From Bimuria novae-zelandiae CBS 107.79 (taxonomy: Eukaryota > Ascomycota > Dothideomycetes > Pleosporales > Didymosphaeriaceae), in assembly GCA_010015655.1 (NCBI GenBank), contig ML976707.1:359880-377021 (forward strand): a stretch of DNA of 17,142 nucleotides, read 5' to 3'. The position numbers and the translations under genes were made by a program. Positions within the stretch are counted from its first letter, which is position 1. Each line of letters begins with the position of its first letter. The notes beneath the pieces were generated by a model. It did not search any database, was not told where the DNA came from, and saw only the letters and a program-made list of their open reading frames with translations. Positions 1 through 8,711 of the stretch are shown one piece after another.

Positions 1-2
1 AT

Positions 3-386
3 CCAAACAGGGCAGTTGACGAGGAGGACGAGTTCGATACATGGAAGCGCCGCGAGCCGCAGGTTGAAGCAGGTAGCGACAGCGCAAAGTTCCCTACAAA
101 ATACTGGGTAGGGCTGCAGGATCGATACCCCAATCTTAGCAAGCTTGCGCTTGACGTACTCTCAATACCGGCTTCAAGTTGTGAGTGCGAGCGAGTTTTC
201 AGCGAGCTAGGCGACCTGTTAGAGCCTCGGAGACGGAAGATCTCTCCGGAGCTTTTGGCAGCGATACACTGCAGTAGAAGGTGGAGAAAAGCTGGGTTTG
301 GCAGCAGCGAGGTCGACGAGAAGGAGCAGCTTACGGTTGAACAGCTCATCTCAAAGTACCATGTGGACACATGGGACGAAGGTTGA
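3..386 (+). mobile_element. hAT-family transposase, C-terminal fragment
   Basis: An open frame enters from the left window edge and ends at TGA 384-386, giving the last 127 residues of a transposase. The segment with IPASSCECERVFSELGDL followed by RRRKISPELLAA is the typical hAT C-terminal dimerisation region, whose known signature is P-A-S-S, E-R-x-F-S and a later R-x-x-L/I-S-P-E. The 25-residue tail after it is acidic and charged. No stop or frameshift is seen in the visible part, so the copy may be young, but the catalytic DDE core lies outside the window and its state cannot be judged. Family knowledge: hAT enzymes cut and paste elements with short terminal inverted repeats and 8-bp target duplications. 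I am confident of the family and not of the subfamily. Confidence 0.92.
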
Positions 387-433
387 AACACCAAGCTTTC
401 TATACAATTTGCCTAATTAGGAAACAAGCTCCT

Positions 434-546
434 CAAGCCCATCCAGCCAGCCGAGCGCCCGTAGCCAATCAAGCCATCCAGCCGGTTCTACGACCCACAA
501 AACACCAAGCCATCCAGCCTATAGCCAGAAAGCTGGCTGGCTGGAT
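434..546. repeat. Subterminal-like repeat cluster (CATCCAGCC motif) downstream of hAT transposase
   Basis: Within 50-160 bp of the transposase stop, the motif CAAGC(C)CATCCAGCC occurs three times in direct orientation (434-448, 470-484 and 506-519). ATCCAGCCAGCC at 441-452 recurs as its exact reverse complement at 535-546, a perfect 12-bp inverted repeat. hAT elements are known to carry clustered subterminal motifs bound by their transposase, so the location suggests that role. That is inference: the element's terminal inverted repeat and target duplication were not identified. Confidence 0.6.
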
Positions 547-1073
547 TGTTGCCATCTGTGCCGATTACATGGCCCTTTGCACACGCAAAGGTAGCTGGCG
601 CAACCCTACACAAAGAGACCTTGCTAGCAGTCTGGTTCATCCGCACAATTCCGGGCGGGACAAAGGGCAACTCTCCTTAATCAACGGAAATAGATTAGCG
701 TATTAGTGTAAGACGTAAGGATATAAGAGCCTTACATTCTTACAGAAAGAGAGAACAGACAACAACACTTTATACCACAATTTATCTTAATTAATCACTA
801 TCTTTTCATCTTATCAGATTACCCCTCCAATCTAACAATTGTACAGATCTGACCTCACCGCAGCTTATTCTATCTGACATCTCTACTAATAAGATAACTA
901 CTAATAGGTTTATAAAGGTCCTTTTTAGGGCTAAATATTAAAAGTTTATTTAATAATACTACTTAGTTAATATTACGTAGCGCCTCTAGGATAGCCTTAA
1001 GAATAATAATACTAGTTTTATATACTTAGCTATTTAACTAAGCAAGATTTTAGCTTCACCTCTAAATTAACAT
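547..1073. other. Transposon debris, AT-rich and probably RIP-affected
   Basis: No gene is recognised here. From about 720 onward the sequence is A+T-rich with many TA dinucleotides and stop codons in nearly all frames, as expected of RIP-mutated retroelement sequence. A TATA-like motif (ATATAAGAG, 720-728) precedes a stretch that could be part of an LTR leader. A short open stretch (about 792-938, plus strand) might be a remnant of a retrotransposon gag start, but it shows no diagnostic motif. The plus-strand open frame at 371-706 begins inside the transposase gene and looks like chance. Confidence 0.45.
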
Positions 1074-1261
1074 AAAGTTAAGGGGGTGTGTGACGGTTTA
1101 GCATAGAACATGTACCACCCGCGTTCGAGCAGGCCCGTGCACGTGATACACAGTATATAGCTCCTGTAGAGTAGCTACTCAATCAAACAACGATTGCCTC
1201 AATACTCCTTTTTCAACCTCACAGATATGAAGACAGCGGTGCGTTATTCTCGTAGCGCACA
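1074..1261 (+). mobile_element. Candidate LTR with upstream polypurine tract (retrotransposon 3' end)
   Basis: A purine-rich run at 1074-1086 (AAAGTTAAGGGGG) directly precedes TGTGTGACGG, which resembles the TGT-ACGG start of many fungal LTRs. A reasonable end is GCGCACA at 1255-1261, which would give TG...CA ends and a unit of about 170-175 bp. TATA-like GTATATAG (1152-1159) lies inside it. The AT-rich sequence upstream is consistent with a degraded retroelement interior. No partner LTR or target-site duplication is present, so the boundaries and the superfamily (Copia suspected) are tentative. Confidence 0.45.
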
Positions 1262-1912
1262 GTGCTGCACACAGATTACTTAAAAGTTTAACTAAGATAG
1301 CTATAATTTTGCTCTTTAATCTTCTAGATAGATTTTACTTCGTAACAAGTACATTAACTTGGTAGATTAATTTAAACTCGATACGATGGTGGGCTGCTGA
1401 GTTGTGTTGCTGGAAGATTTTCGTGGTTCTGGGTGGCGGGATGTTCTACTCGTAGGGAGGGAGGTTACACGTGAAAGATCCCTATAATCGACCCCAATGC
1501 CTGCTTGAGGAACGCTTAGGGACTAAATCCAAGTCCCTGATCTGGGAATAACCTTTGCTCGGGACGATCAGGTGTCACCGTCGGGAGTTGGTCTAGGGGC
1601 AGTCACTGAGCCAGTCGCGTGGAAGGCATTCCATTTCAGATATTGATATGCTAGGCACGGTGTTTTATACTAAAATTTGATTGCGAGGGGGTGTTGGTAC
1701 TTGAAGGTTTATCCAATACCAGATCACGATGAATTCGAGCAGATTTGACTTCACACATGACTTAAACCTATCAGCCGCGCATGCTTCGTATGTATCTAGA
1801 TAAAAATAAAAATAAAAATTTAAATCTACGGTTCAGTTCAAACAGGCCTCATGGTGGCAAATATCAAAACTGATGAGCAATATATCACACTATGGCTCAG
1901 AATTTTCTGTGC
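1262..1912. other. Gene-free stretch between transposon debris and the decayed protease gene
   Basis: The first 120 bases are AT-rich like the debris to the left. The rest has more mixed composition, without a recognisable gene, tRNA or rRNA. Two small structures stand out: a perfect 7-bp hairpin at 1518-1538 (AGGGACT, 7-nt loop, AGTCCCT) and a short AATAAA-like A-rich run at about 1800-1820. Nothing else can be supported. Confidence 0.5.
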
Positions 1913-3522
1913 TTAAGGCTGGAGTGGCTTCCCCGAAGTGTACCACTTTGACGCTTCCCGAATCTTATCTTCAGGAAAGCCATCCGTCTTTGACTGCTCT
2001 GTCTCCCGCTTAAACAACTCTGCAAACCAGTCGTCACAGTTCTCGCCTGCACCCGGTCCATCGACCACGCCTTGAGCTGAGCTCGGAGTGTCCACCGTCC
2101 TCCCAACATACAACACCTCACGAAACACCTTCGCCGCGGGAAAATAACGATTTGTAATGACCAGCACAGGGTTTTTTGGATCGTGTTTTACAAGTCCATG
2201 GATATTACCCCACAGCTTCGCCTTGCGGTACTCCTCCTTCCCATGTGTCCACATGTCTTTGCGGAACCACTTCTCCACCCACTCCATAGGCACAGGCGTG
2301 CTCATACAAGGAGATCCGCCTGCCCACCGCCACGAAGTCGCCTCCAGGCGTCCGATATAACATCCACCACGCTTCAATGCTAGCATCGCCCCGGCGAGGT
2401 AGTTTCCCCAGCTGATCCCCAGCTCGGCCTTCTCGTCGCCGACGAACCCGTACGGCTCTGGAATGCGCAGCCCGCGCGATTGGAAGATCATGTGCGTAAC
2501 TTCGTGGCAGATGATCTGCGCAATCTCAAACTGTAGGCGCATGTTCGTGTGCGGGTCGGAACGGAGATTGGTCTTGCTGAGCAGGTGGAAGAGGTACTCG
2601 GTTGAGAGACCGATATGGGGGGAGAAGCGCGAGAAACACTTTTCCGCACAGCGACACTGGTTTCCCTGGGCGTCCTTGTGGTCTCGATAAATTTTCCCCA
2701 GCAAGGGGATATTGTCGGCGACGACGGAGAGATTGGGGCTGCAGCGGCCGACGGTGGAAGATCCTGGGTTCTAGGCACTACGGCTCTTCTGTGGTTGCCA
2801 GAAGAATTGGGCCTGGGTTGCTAGCTTGGCGAGCCGCTTTTCGAACTGCTCGTTTGCGTGGCGGAGGCCCTTGGCGGTTTTTTCGTGCGGTGACGGGGCC
2901 AAGTACTCTTCCCCGGGCTTCGTGGGGTGTTCTTCTGGGAGGCCGAGGAAGATTCGGAACCAGAAATCTTTTCGAGCTTCGGGGGCTGTGAGCCAGTGCG
3001 ACACCAAAGCAAGCACAGGACCCATGGCTTCCCAGGCTTTCCGTGTTCGTTGCTTGCCGAGGAGACCGGTGTCGAAGTTTTTGAAATGAAAGAGAGGGAG
3101 CAAATTGCTTTCCTGCGTGTCTAGGTACTCATAGGCTGGGCCGAGAGGTACATAGAAGCAACCCTCTACTTCTAGGACGCCATCGACTTCTGGATAGACG
3201 GGGGCTGCTGGCGACGTGGATGGTGCGGCTTCAGGGGCTTCGTTTTGAACTGGAGGAGCCTCGGAGCCCCATTCCTGACTTAGGAACTGCCATTGAACGT
3301 CTCCATTCTCGTCTACGTCCAGTTGGATGAGCCCGTTTGAGACGTTTCCCCTTCCGATGATGGATCATCAGCATCCAGTTCTCCGTTTAGAGTCTTTAAT
3401 AGGACATCCTCAATAAAGGATTTGTGCCATGCATCGGCTATTTCCTGCAGGGTTTCCTGAGTGAAGTGTTCATGATTTATCGCGCCAGGCGTTCGCAGTG
3501 CTGCTAGGGCAGATTGACCCAT
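1913..3522 (-). pseudogene. Decayed gene for a fungal HExxH putative zinc metallopeptidase
   Basis: Three open stretches on the minus strand read as one protein. An ATG at 3522 opens a 69-codon frame ending at 3313. The homologous reading seems to continue in a second frame from about 3364 down to the TAA at 1913-1915, a shift of one reading position that no good GT-AG intron explains. That second frame is interrupted once, by TAG at 2771-2773. Downstream of the TAG is CHEVTHMIF (HEVTH at 2492-2506), followed by a GDEKAELG segment. Fungal proteins with HExxH and a later A-E-L-G segment are a common family of uncharacterised putative zinc proteases, with HExxH binding the metal. Upstream are a Pro/Ala/Glu-rich linker and a long helical segment. 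The TAG could derive from CAG by C-to-T in a CpA context, the preferred RIP context. A split gene or an unusual intron (for example a 99-nt intron with a poor acceptor) cannot be fully excluded. Confidence 0.62.
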
Positions 3523-4623
3523 GATAGTTCTATAAAGGCTCAGTGCTGTTCAGTTTGGAGTGTCGCTCTCTGAATTGCTGCGATCGATTTGTTTTCGTAA
3601 ATTTCGCATGCTGTAGTAGTTTTAAAGATCAGTCTATTCCATGTTCCTCTTGCGTATATATAGGGCGACAGCGGCATTGTTAAGATTTTTGACAATGCGA
3701 ACCAAGGAACAGTAATGGTACGACCTTAAAATAGCCACGGAACTCGTTCCCATAGACAAAGAACCTGCCAAATCGCACGAAGCAATCTGACGTATGGGGA
3801 AAGCTACATTCTTAATTCAGGCCTTTCGGTTTGGTTCGTGGCGGCGTGGTCCTCGTGTTGAGGATGGTAACCGGGGTAAGCATATTCGATACGCCCACAA
3901 CCACGGAACGGATGCGCAAAATTAGATGTTGGTGCCAGCATGTCACTGCTAGAATGATATATAGCCGTTGAAACGCTCCTCAACCCTAACCGTGAAGGGA
4001 CAAGGTTGGGTAAGACATTTTTATTCAATGTTTGTCTTAGTCGTGTGTGTTACCTCTGGACGAACTATACAGTGGCTTGCTGCACCTACTTTGTACCCGG
4101 CCGACTACACCTACGATTCAAGCACATGTTCAGCCCCACGAAATCGGTTACTGAGCAGCTCATCCCCATCTACTGGGCTAAACCGTGATTATATCTCGGG
4201 CGGAACATATACCATCCAGGCGTAGAAGTGATCTTGAAGCATGCGTCAGTTATAAGTGGCTAAAGGTACTCAAATGAATATGAATCTCACGAAAGGAGGA
4301 GTGAAAGAACGTCGTCAGACGCATTATATAGCAAAGATTTGGCAGCTGAAACTGAACTTGACTGGTCTAGGACAAGTAATAGCGTCTCTTACAGCATGTC
4401 TTTAGCTTACCCTTCAGCTTCCAAAAGTGTCTGAGGGTGTTTCAACCTATCCGTTATGGAAACGTATGCTACTGTACTCTTGATCCTCCGTCTGCAAGAC
4501 TACAGAAGCAAGCAAGATGGCGATTTGAATATGCATACACGTTAATAGTTCTCCATTGTAACTAATTAGTTTCCTCCATTGACAAATCATAATCGTAATG
4601 CCGTCCTGCCATTCTCATGACTA
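3523..4623. other. Intergenic region, no supported gene
   Basis: About 1.1 kb with several small open frames on both strands. None has a recognisable domain, a convincing ATG context or splice signals. The longest (3968-4225, plus) lacks an ATG at its 5' end, and the stretch after its first ATG (4028) is a low-complexity Ser/Thr-rich peptide of no known family. A TATATATA run at about 3652-3661 lies roughly 130 bp upstream of the ATG of the decayed protease gene and may be its old promoter. Confidence 0.5.
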
Positions 4624-5812
4624 CTAGTTAATGCTCACATAAACCGTCGTTTCTCTCGGCGTCACTGTCACAGTGAAAGGATCCACAGTTGTCTCGGTGG
4701 TAGACTTCTCTTCATCAGTACTTCTCGCTTCCACGCTTCAAGGGGGATTACTTACCACGGTCGCAGTGTACTTCGTGAAGGTAGTAGTCGTGTTGCTCGG
4801 CACGGGCGGCTGCGCCGAGCTAATAATGCAGCTGCACGCGGGCGTAACATAGAGGCTCGACCAAAAGTACGTCAAATCGGACATGTACTCTGGGAACGAA
4901 GCATCACGCTTCGCCAGCGCCGGAGCGCGCGCTACAGCCTCGGGCGCGACAACAGGCGCAGCAGTGATGATAGGTTGCGCGGGCGCAGGCTTCGCCGCAT
5001 GAACGACTCTCTTGGAAGGAGGCGCGGTGGCAGACGTTTCCTTGCAACCTGCGGGGAGATGGCTCTGGCAGGCTCGGTCCCACCACTGGCTGCCACTGGG
5101 CGTTGGGTTGAGCAGATTGGCGCCATTAGGTCCAATGCCCACGTTGAAGATCTCACACGGAATCCCGCTCTTGCCATCCCAGCGGTACGCCCTACACGCG
5201 TCGCGCTCGAGACAAGCTTGGTGGCATTCTTCGACTGAACTGATGCCCTCGTCTGCTACGGACCAGTCCTGGCCTTGCTCGATGGGGGCGATCGTGTTGG
5301 TGTCCCAACCACACTCCATTCCAGAGGAAGGAATAGCGCACCATGCGGTCGAAGTCGGATGGCTTTCCACAGTTAGCACTGTTATATTATCGGGATTCGC
5401 TCGAATAATTACCTCAGATCAGTCTTCGTCACCAGCGGCTGCGTATAGACTCTGCTGGTGTAAGTCGATACAGTTGATGTCGTCTCCCTGAATGTAGTCC
5501 AATCTGTCTGACGAAGGTAGTCTGAACACCATTGCGACGGGGTGTAAGTGGAGGTCGCTTCTGCTGGGCTAACCAAAGTATAAGTAGATTTTTTTCCCAA
5601 ACGGCGCATCTTGTTACTCACGGATTCAAGATACGGCTGATCGTTGATTGTATGTACTCGTTCGTCTTGCATTCCGGACCTTGGGTCCACGAACTCCGGA
5701 AGCAGCTTGAACAAGGGTGGAACAAGTCCAAGCCTTGTCGAGGTTCGACTGGGCTAGCATTTACAAGCTGCGCCAAAGGTAGCAATGCTAAATAGCGGTA
5801 GTAGGATGCCAT
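4624..5812 (-). CDS. Secreted PAN/Apple-like, Thr/Ser-rich protein (unknown function)
   Basis: Four-exon model: exons 5812-5622, 5568-5413, 5362-4756 and 4704-4624. The introns begin GTGAGT, GTAATT and GTAAGT, and the second has a CTAAC branch site. All phases join cleanly to 344 residues. The last acceptor could lie 3 nt earlier, adding one Lys. The N-terminus (MASYYRYLALLPLAQLVNAS) is a signal peptide with likely cleavage near residue 19-20. Residues about 133-220 hold a Cys pattern with SSVEECHQACLERDACRAYRW and a later WWDRAC, resembling a PAN/Apple module, which usually binds protein or carbohydrate. A Pro/Ala-rich linker follows. KR at 267-268 (ALAKRD) is a Kex2-type site, and a Thr/Val-rich tail ends the protein. 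There is no C-terminal hydrophobic GPI signal and no membrane segment. The protein probably acts outside the cell or in the wall. The domain call is from pattern only. An alternative is an orphan secreted Cys-rich protein. Confidence 0.78.
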
Positions 5813-5875
5813 GATGTTGCTCAAGTCTAGTAGAACTCAAGTTGATCTTCGCCAGTTGTGCCTTCTCGAGGCAGA

Positions 5876-5882
5876 CCTTATA
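5876..5882 (-). promoter_or_regulatory. TATA-box candidate for the secreted PAN-like gene
   Basis: On the minus strand TATAAGG lies 64-70 nt upstream of the ATG at 5812. That would place transcription start about 30-40 nt before the start codon, a normal spacing for a short fungal 5' leader. Confidence 0.4.
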
Positions 5883-6853
5883 TCTGCTCCCTCAGCCACC
5901 AACAGTATCCTTTAGGAAGTCGCTGCTTCACCGTTTGGGTAATGGCAAGTGACACTGTGAGATTTCTACGCCCATGCTAATATTGCGAGGCAAGTGAGAG
6001 CGATAGGCTAGGGTAAAGTGGTTAGCTCGGGTGCATAAGTGGTCGTGAGGCCTGCAGGCCGATTTCAGCGCCTACATTCGAAGGAACTGGAGAAGGTTGG
6101 GCAGCTGAACAAGCAGTGGCAAATCCATGGTATAGTGAATACAAATACTTGGCCTGGGGTAGTGGAATGCATGCAGGGTAAATGTTGGGTATCAAGAAGC
6201 GCCCAAGTACACGTGCTGCTTATTGACAATATAAAAGTCCGTGTTCGGCTGGCAATATGGGTCTCCTCATCTCCCCGGAATATGAGATCAGGCGGAGACC
6301 CGTTCACTCGGGCATCATTCCTGGAGGAGCCGTGCCCCGTTTTGTGGAGAAATTCCGTGCTGAGCAATTCACGATAGGACGGAGAGACAAGACACTATGC
6401 GGTGAGTCGTACGAATCCTCTGGTTGAGCCGGTGATAACGAGTGGGGAAGGAGCATGTTGTACAGTTCATTTAGGCAGTCGGATATTTATCGACCGTCGG
6501 CTCCTTCCGACTTCAAACCATCAGAATCTCCATTGGGCATGTGCGTCTCTAAAGAAGCATGTCGAGGCTTCTCCAGACCTTTTCGGTGCGTTTTCGAGTT
6601 ATGAGGTTGTATGTGAGGTTGTATCTCATGCTTCTTGGAGATGTGGCTGGTGTTGCTGCACGTGTTTGGTGGGCGTCCACGGGTGGACTTATGGTGGGGT
6701 CCACGCTAAATGACGCACAAGCGAGAAGCGACGGGAAAGGCCTCGAAGCCTTACAAACTCAGTCAAAATATTGAGCCTCACAATGCGCAAAATCATACAT
6801 TGAATACACTGAAGCCCGCCTGCTGTATTCATCACTAATCTACAACAACGACA
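5883..6853. other. Intergenic region between divergent PAN-like and OPI10 genes
   Basis: Nearly 1 kb with no supported gene. Open frames exist on both strands (for example 6039-6377 plus, 6065-6367 minus, 6559-6774 plus), but they lack family motifs, have poor or missing ATG starts, and overlap one another. A perfect 12-bp palindrome GGCCTGCAGGCC lies at 6049-6060, and CACGTG cores occur near 6190 and 6660. The last 70 bases form the A/C-rich 5' leader of OPI10. Confidence 0.5.
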
Positions 6854-7498
6854 ATGTTCGGCGTCATCGTATCCGGCAGACCCGTCATTGCCGACGCGCA
6901 GCCGCTCTCCGAGACCCAATTCGCGTACCAAATCCCCTCGATACCTTCGTTCTCGCACATTGTGGTTTTCCTTCTCCCTGGAACGACACTTCCAGATGGA
7001 ACGGCCGCCGCAGTATACGCGCAATTACCAAATACTACCGAGTTCAAGCTCCTGGGCGCCATCGCAAACGAGAAACCGAGCGCCATATTCAAGGTCAACA
7101 ACAAGGCTGGAGGACCAGCTGGTGGTGGACTAGGCAGTGACGATGCAATGGTGGACGGTGCGGCGCCTCTGAACGGCGGTGCTGTGCCACCCCTGGCGCT
7201 CGGTATATCAGTGGAACCTGCAATGCAAGTGGCCGTCAATCTGGAACAGAAGAAAGCTCAAGACGCTGCGGCAGCTGCTGCGAATCCGGCGGCTGGCAAC
7301 GAGATTTTACTGAGAGGCCAGAACACCGTCACCACGAAGGTGTTGGCTCAGCGAATCATCAAGAACTGCTACGACTTCCTCACAAGCTGGGGCAGTGGAG
7401 ATACCGTGCCATTGAAGGCATTCCAGGCCTGGTGGACGAAGTTCGAGAACAAGATTGAACACGATCCAAGCTTTTTAGAGAGGAGCGATGGCGGTTAG
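6854..7498 (+). CDS. OPI10: Opi10/Hikeshi family protein
   Basis: A single uninterrupted frame of 214 residues. The start MFGVIVSGRPV, the segment FSHIVVFLLPGTTLPDG, and LLGAIANEKPSAIFKV are the hallmarks of the Hikeshi family (human C11orf73, yeast Opi10). Residues about 90-130 form a Gly/Ala-rich insertion typical of fungal members, and an Ala-rich coiled stretch (about 135-155) leads to a conserved C-terminal segment with NCYDFLTSWG and a final WWTKFENKIEHDPSFLER. In animals Hikeshi carries Hsp70 into the nucleus under heat stress by binding FG-nucleoporins. In yeast, loss of OPI10 gives inositol overproduction. The ATG is preceded by ACA (A at -3), a good fungal context. The gene converges with the HD-domain gene, 140 bp away. 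The family call is firm; function is by homology. Confidence 0.96.
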   Translation: MFGVIVSGRPVIADAQPLSETQFAYQIPSIPSFSHIVVFLLPGTTLPDGTAAAVYAQLPNTTEFKLLGAIANEKPSAIFKVNNKAGGPAGGGLGSDDAMVDGAAPLNGGAVPPLALGISVEPAMQVAVNLEQKKAQDAAAAAANPAAGNEILLRGQNTVTTKVLAQRIIKNCYDFLTSWGSGDTVPLKAFQAWWTKFENKIEHDPSFLERSDGG

Positions 7499-7566
7499 AG
7501 CACCGAGGTTGACGTGCTGAAGACAACATTTTGAAGGATTGGTCGGATAAGAAGCACACAGTTCCG

Positions 7567-7602
7567 TTGATATCGCCTACAACCTTGATATCGCCTATAA
7601 CC
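7567..7602. repeat. 18-bp tandem duplication
   Basis: TTGATATCGCCTACAACC (7567-7584) is followed at once by the same 18 bases with one change, C to T (7585-7602). It lies in the short convergent gap, in the probable overlapping 3' UTRs of OPI10 and the HD-domain gene. Confidence 0.85.
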
Positions 7603-7638
7603 GCACCGTCTGAGCTACCAACTTGAGCGCTACCCCGT

Positions 7639-8340
7639 CTAAAAGCCCTTATTGACCCCCTTCCACTCCGGGTCCTCCAGGTACGCTCTCAGCAGCGCCC
7701 CAGGCCACGTCGCTTTCGGGGCCTTCTCCGGCCTCTTGACGGCCTGCTGCGCCACCGCATCACCAAGCACCTTCTCGATCTCCTCCCTCGGGAACCTCTC
7801 CTCAAACTGCCTCTTCAGTTCCTCCACGTCCGGAAGACCTTCAACTTCCTTCCAATTCCCGATGCTGAACTCAATTTCAAGCGCCTCCCGCATCAACGCC
7901 GGGAGCTCACCCATGCGATGCACAATCCCCTTGGTCGTGTGCAGCGCAATGGTGTACCAGACCTGCTGTTTATCCTCCTCGCTCAACTTCCCTTTACTGT
8001 TCTTCTCCAGAAACGCAACCGCCGCATCTGCGCCTTCGACTTCGAATCGCTGGGCTCCGTTATACATCTCCGTCGTTCCAATATCGTGGAAAAGACAAGC
8101 AATGAAGAGGAGATCGTGCTTAGCGGGATCGGTGTGGTAAAGGGAGTCCCTGGATGCTGCTAAGGTCTTGGTGTAGAGGTAGAGCCGGATGCTGTGGTTT
8201 AGGATGGATGGATGGAGTAGGGAGGCGGCGTGCTGGTAGGCTGATTGACTGAGCTTGGTGGATGGGATTATGGCTTCGGGGTTGGGCGACGAGGTAGTGT
8301 CCCAGGTTGGCATCCTTGCAAGGGCTTCCGGTGGACACAT
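7639..8340 (-). CDS. HD-domain protein, cyanamide hydratase-like
   Basis: A single frame of 233 residues ending KGVNKGF. HD-domain metal ligands are visible: H49 in LNHSIRLYLY, H85-D86 in CLFHDIGTTEMY, and H134 in ALHTTKGIVHR. HDIGTTE with the following FEVEGADAA is the form seen in fungal cyanamide hydratase (Cah) and yeast Ddi2/Ddi3 relatives, which turn cyanamide into urea using a bound metal. Many fungal members are uncharacterised, so true substrate is open. The first ATG is at 8340. A second Met (residue 10, MPTWDT) is a possible alternative start, because the TATA-like box lies only about 26-32 nt upstream of the first ATG. It is convergent with OPI10 and reads in the same direction as the GH125 gene upstream. 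No signal peptide is evident, so it is probably cytosolic. Confidence 0.88.
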   Translation of the reverse strand: MCPPEALARMPTWDTTSSPNPEAIIPSTKLSQSAYQHAASLLHPSILNHSIRLYLYTKTLAASRDSLYHTDPAKHDLLFIACLFHDIGTTEMYNGAQRFEVEGADAAVAFLEKNSKGKLSEEDKQQVWYTIALHTTKGIVHRMGELPALMREALEIEFSIGNWKEVEGLPDVEELKRQFEERFPREEIEKVLGDAVAQQAVKRPEKAPKATWPGALLRAYLEDPEWKGVNKGF

Positions 8341-8365
8341 TATTGAAGTTGTAGGGGATGGTGAG

Positions 8366-8372
8366 TTTTATA
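8366..8372 (-). promoter_or_regulatory. TATA-box candidate for the HD-domain gene
   Basis: TATAAAA on the minus strand, 26-32 nt before the ATG at 8340. The short distance would place transcription start very close to, or just after, that ATG, which favours either a nearly leaderless mRNA or use of Met10 (8313). Confidence 0.4.
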
Positions 8373-8467
8373 TAGAGTAGATGCAAATTGTGATGAGAAT
8401 TATAGCAATGTAATGTATGCGTCGTCTGGGAAGTGACACAGCGCGTATATGTATTCGCATGTGACAC

Positions 8468-8473
8468 CACGTG
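8468..8473. promoter_or_regulatory. CACGTG (E-box) upstream of the HD-domain gene
   Basis: A CACGTG palindrome sits about 130 nt upstream of the HD-domain ATG, within the 370-bp gap that also holds the end of the GH125 gene's 3' region. bHLH factors bind this core in fungi. A six-base site can occur by chance, so this is weak. Confidence 0.25.
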
Positions 8474-8711
8474 ACCGCGCCTTAAAGTCAAATTGGTAAT
8501 ACGGCTCGAGTCGGAACCGACGCAGGAGAAGGGCAATGCACGCAAGTTCAACCGATGTCGAAGGCGCTTTTAATCACATATACAGCACACCACAAAAAGA
8601 TCTAGAAAGTATTGAATAGTAGACTCAGACAGGCACCACTCTACCTCCAGAGAGTGTAATCGCAACGCTCCCCATGTTCATCAATCATACCTCGTCTATC
8701 AATTCTAAAAT

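Noticed and set aside
371..706. 111-codon plus-strand open frame after the hAT transposase
   Set aside because: It begins inside the transposase C-terminus in another frame and is made largely of the CATCCAGCC repeats; no domain.
2678..2780. Intron removing the TAG in the HExxH gene (43-nt GTAGTG...GCAG)
   Set aside because: It would leave the next exon out of frame and has no branch site; the 99-nt alternative ends at a purine-rich AG and would delete well-fitting protein sequence.
3968..4225. 85-codon plus-strand frame, possible small secreted protein
   Set aside because: No ATG at the 5' end, no clear signal peptide after the first internal ATG, and no recognisable family or splice support.
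6039..6713. Overlapping plus and minus frames of about 100 codons
   Set aside because: They overlap on opposite strands, lack motifs and good starts, and look like chance in a GC-balanced gap.
6559..6774. 71-codon plus-strand frame with an ATG upstream of OPI10
   Set aside because: It has a hydrophobic look, but composition is repetitive (GTTGTATGTGAGG-type repeats) and no family is recognised; more likely promoter sequence.
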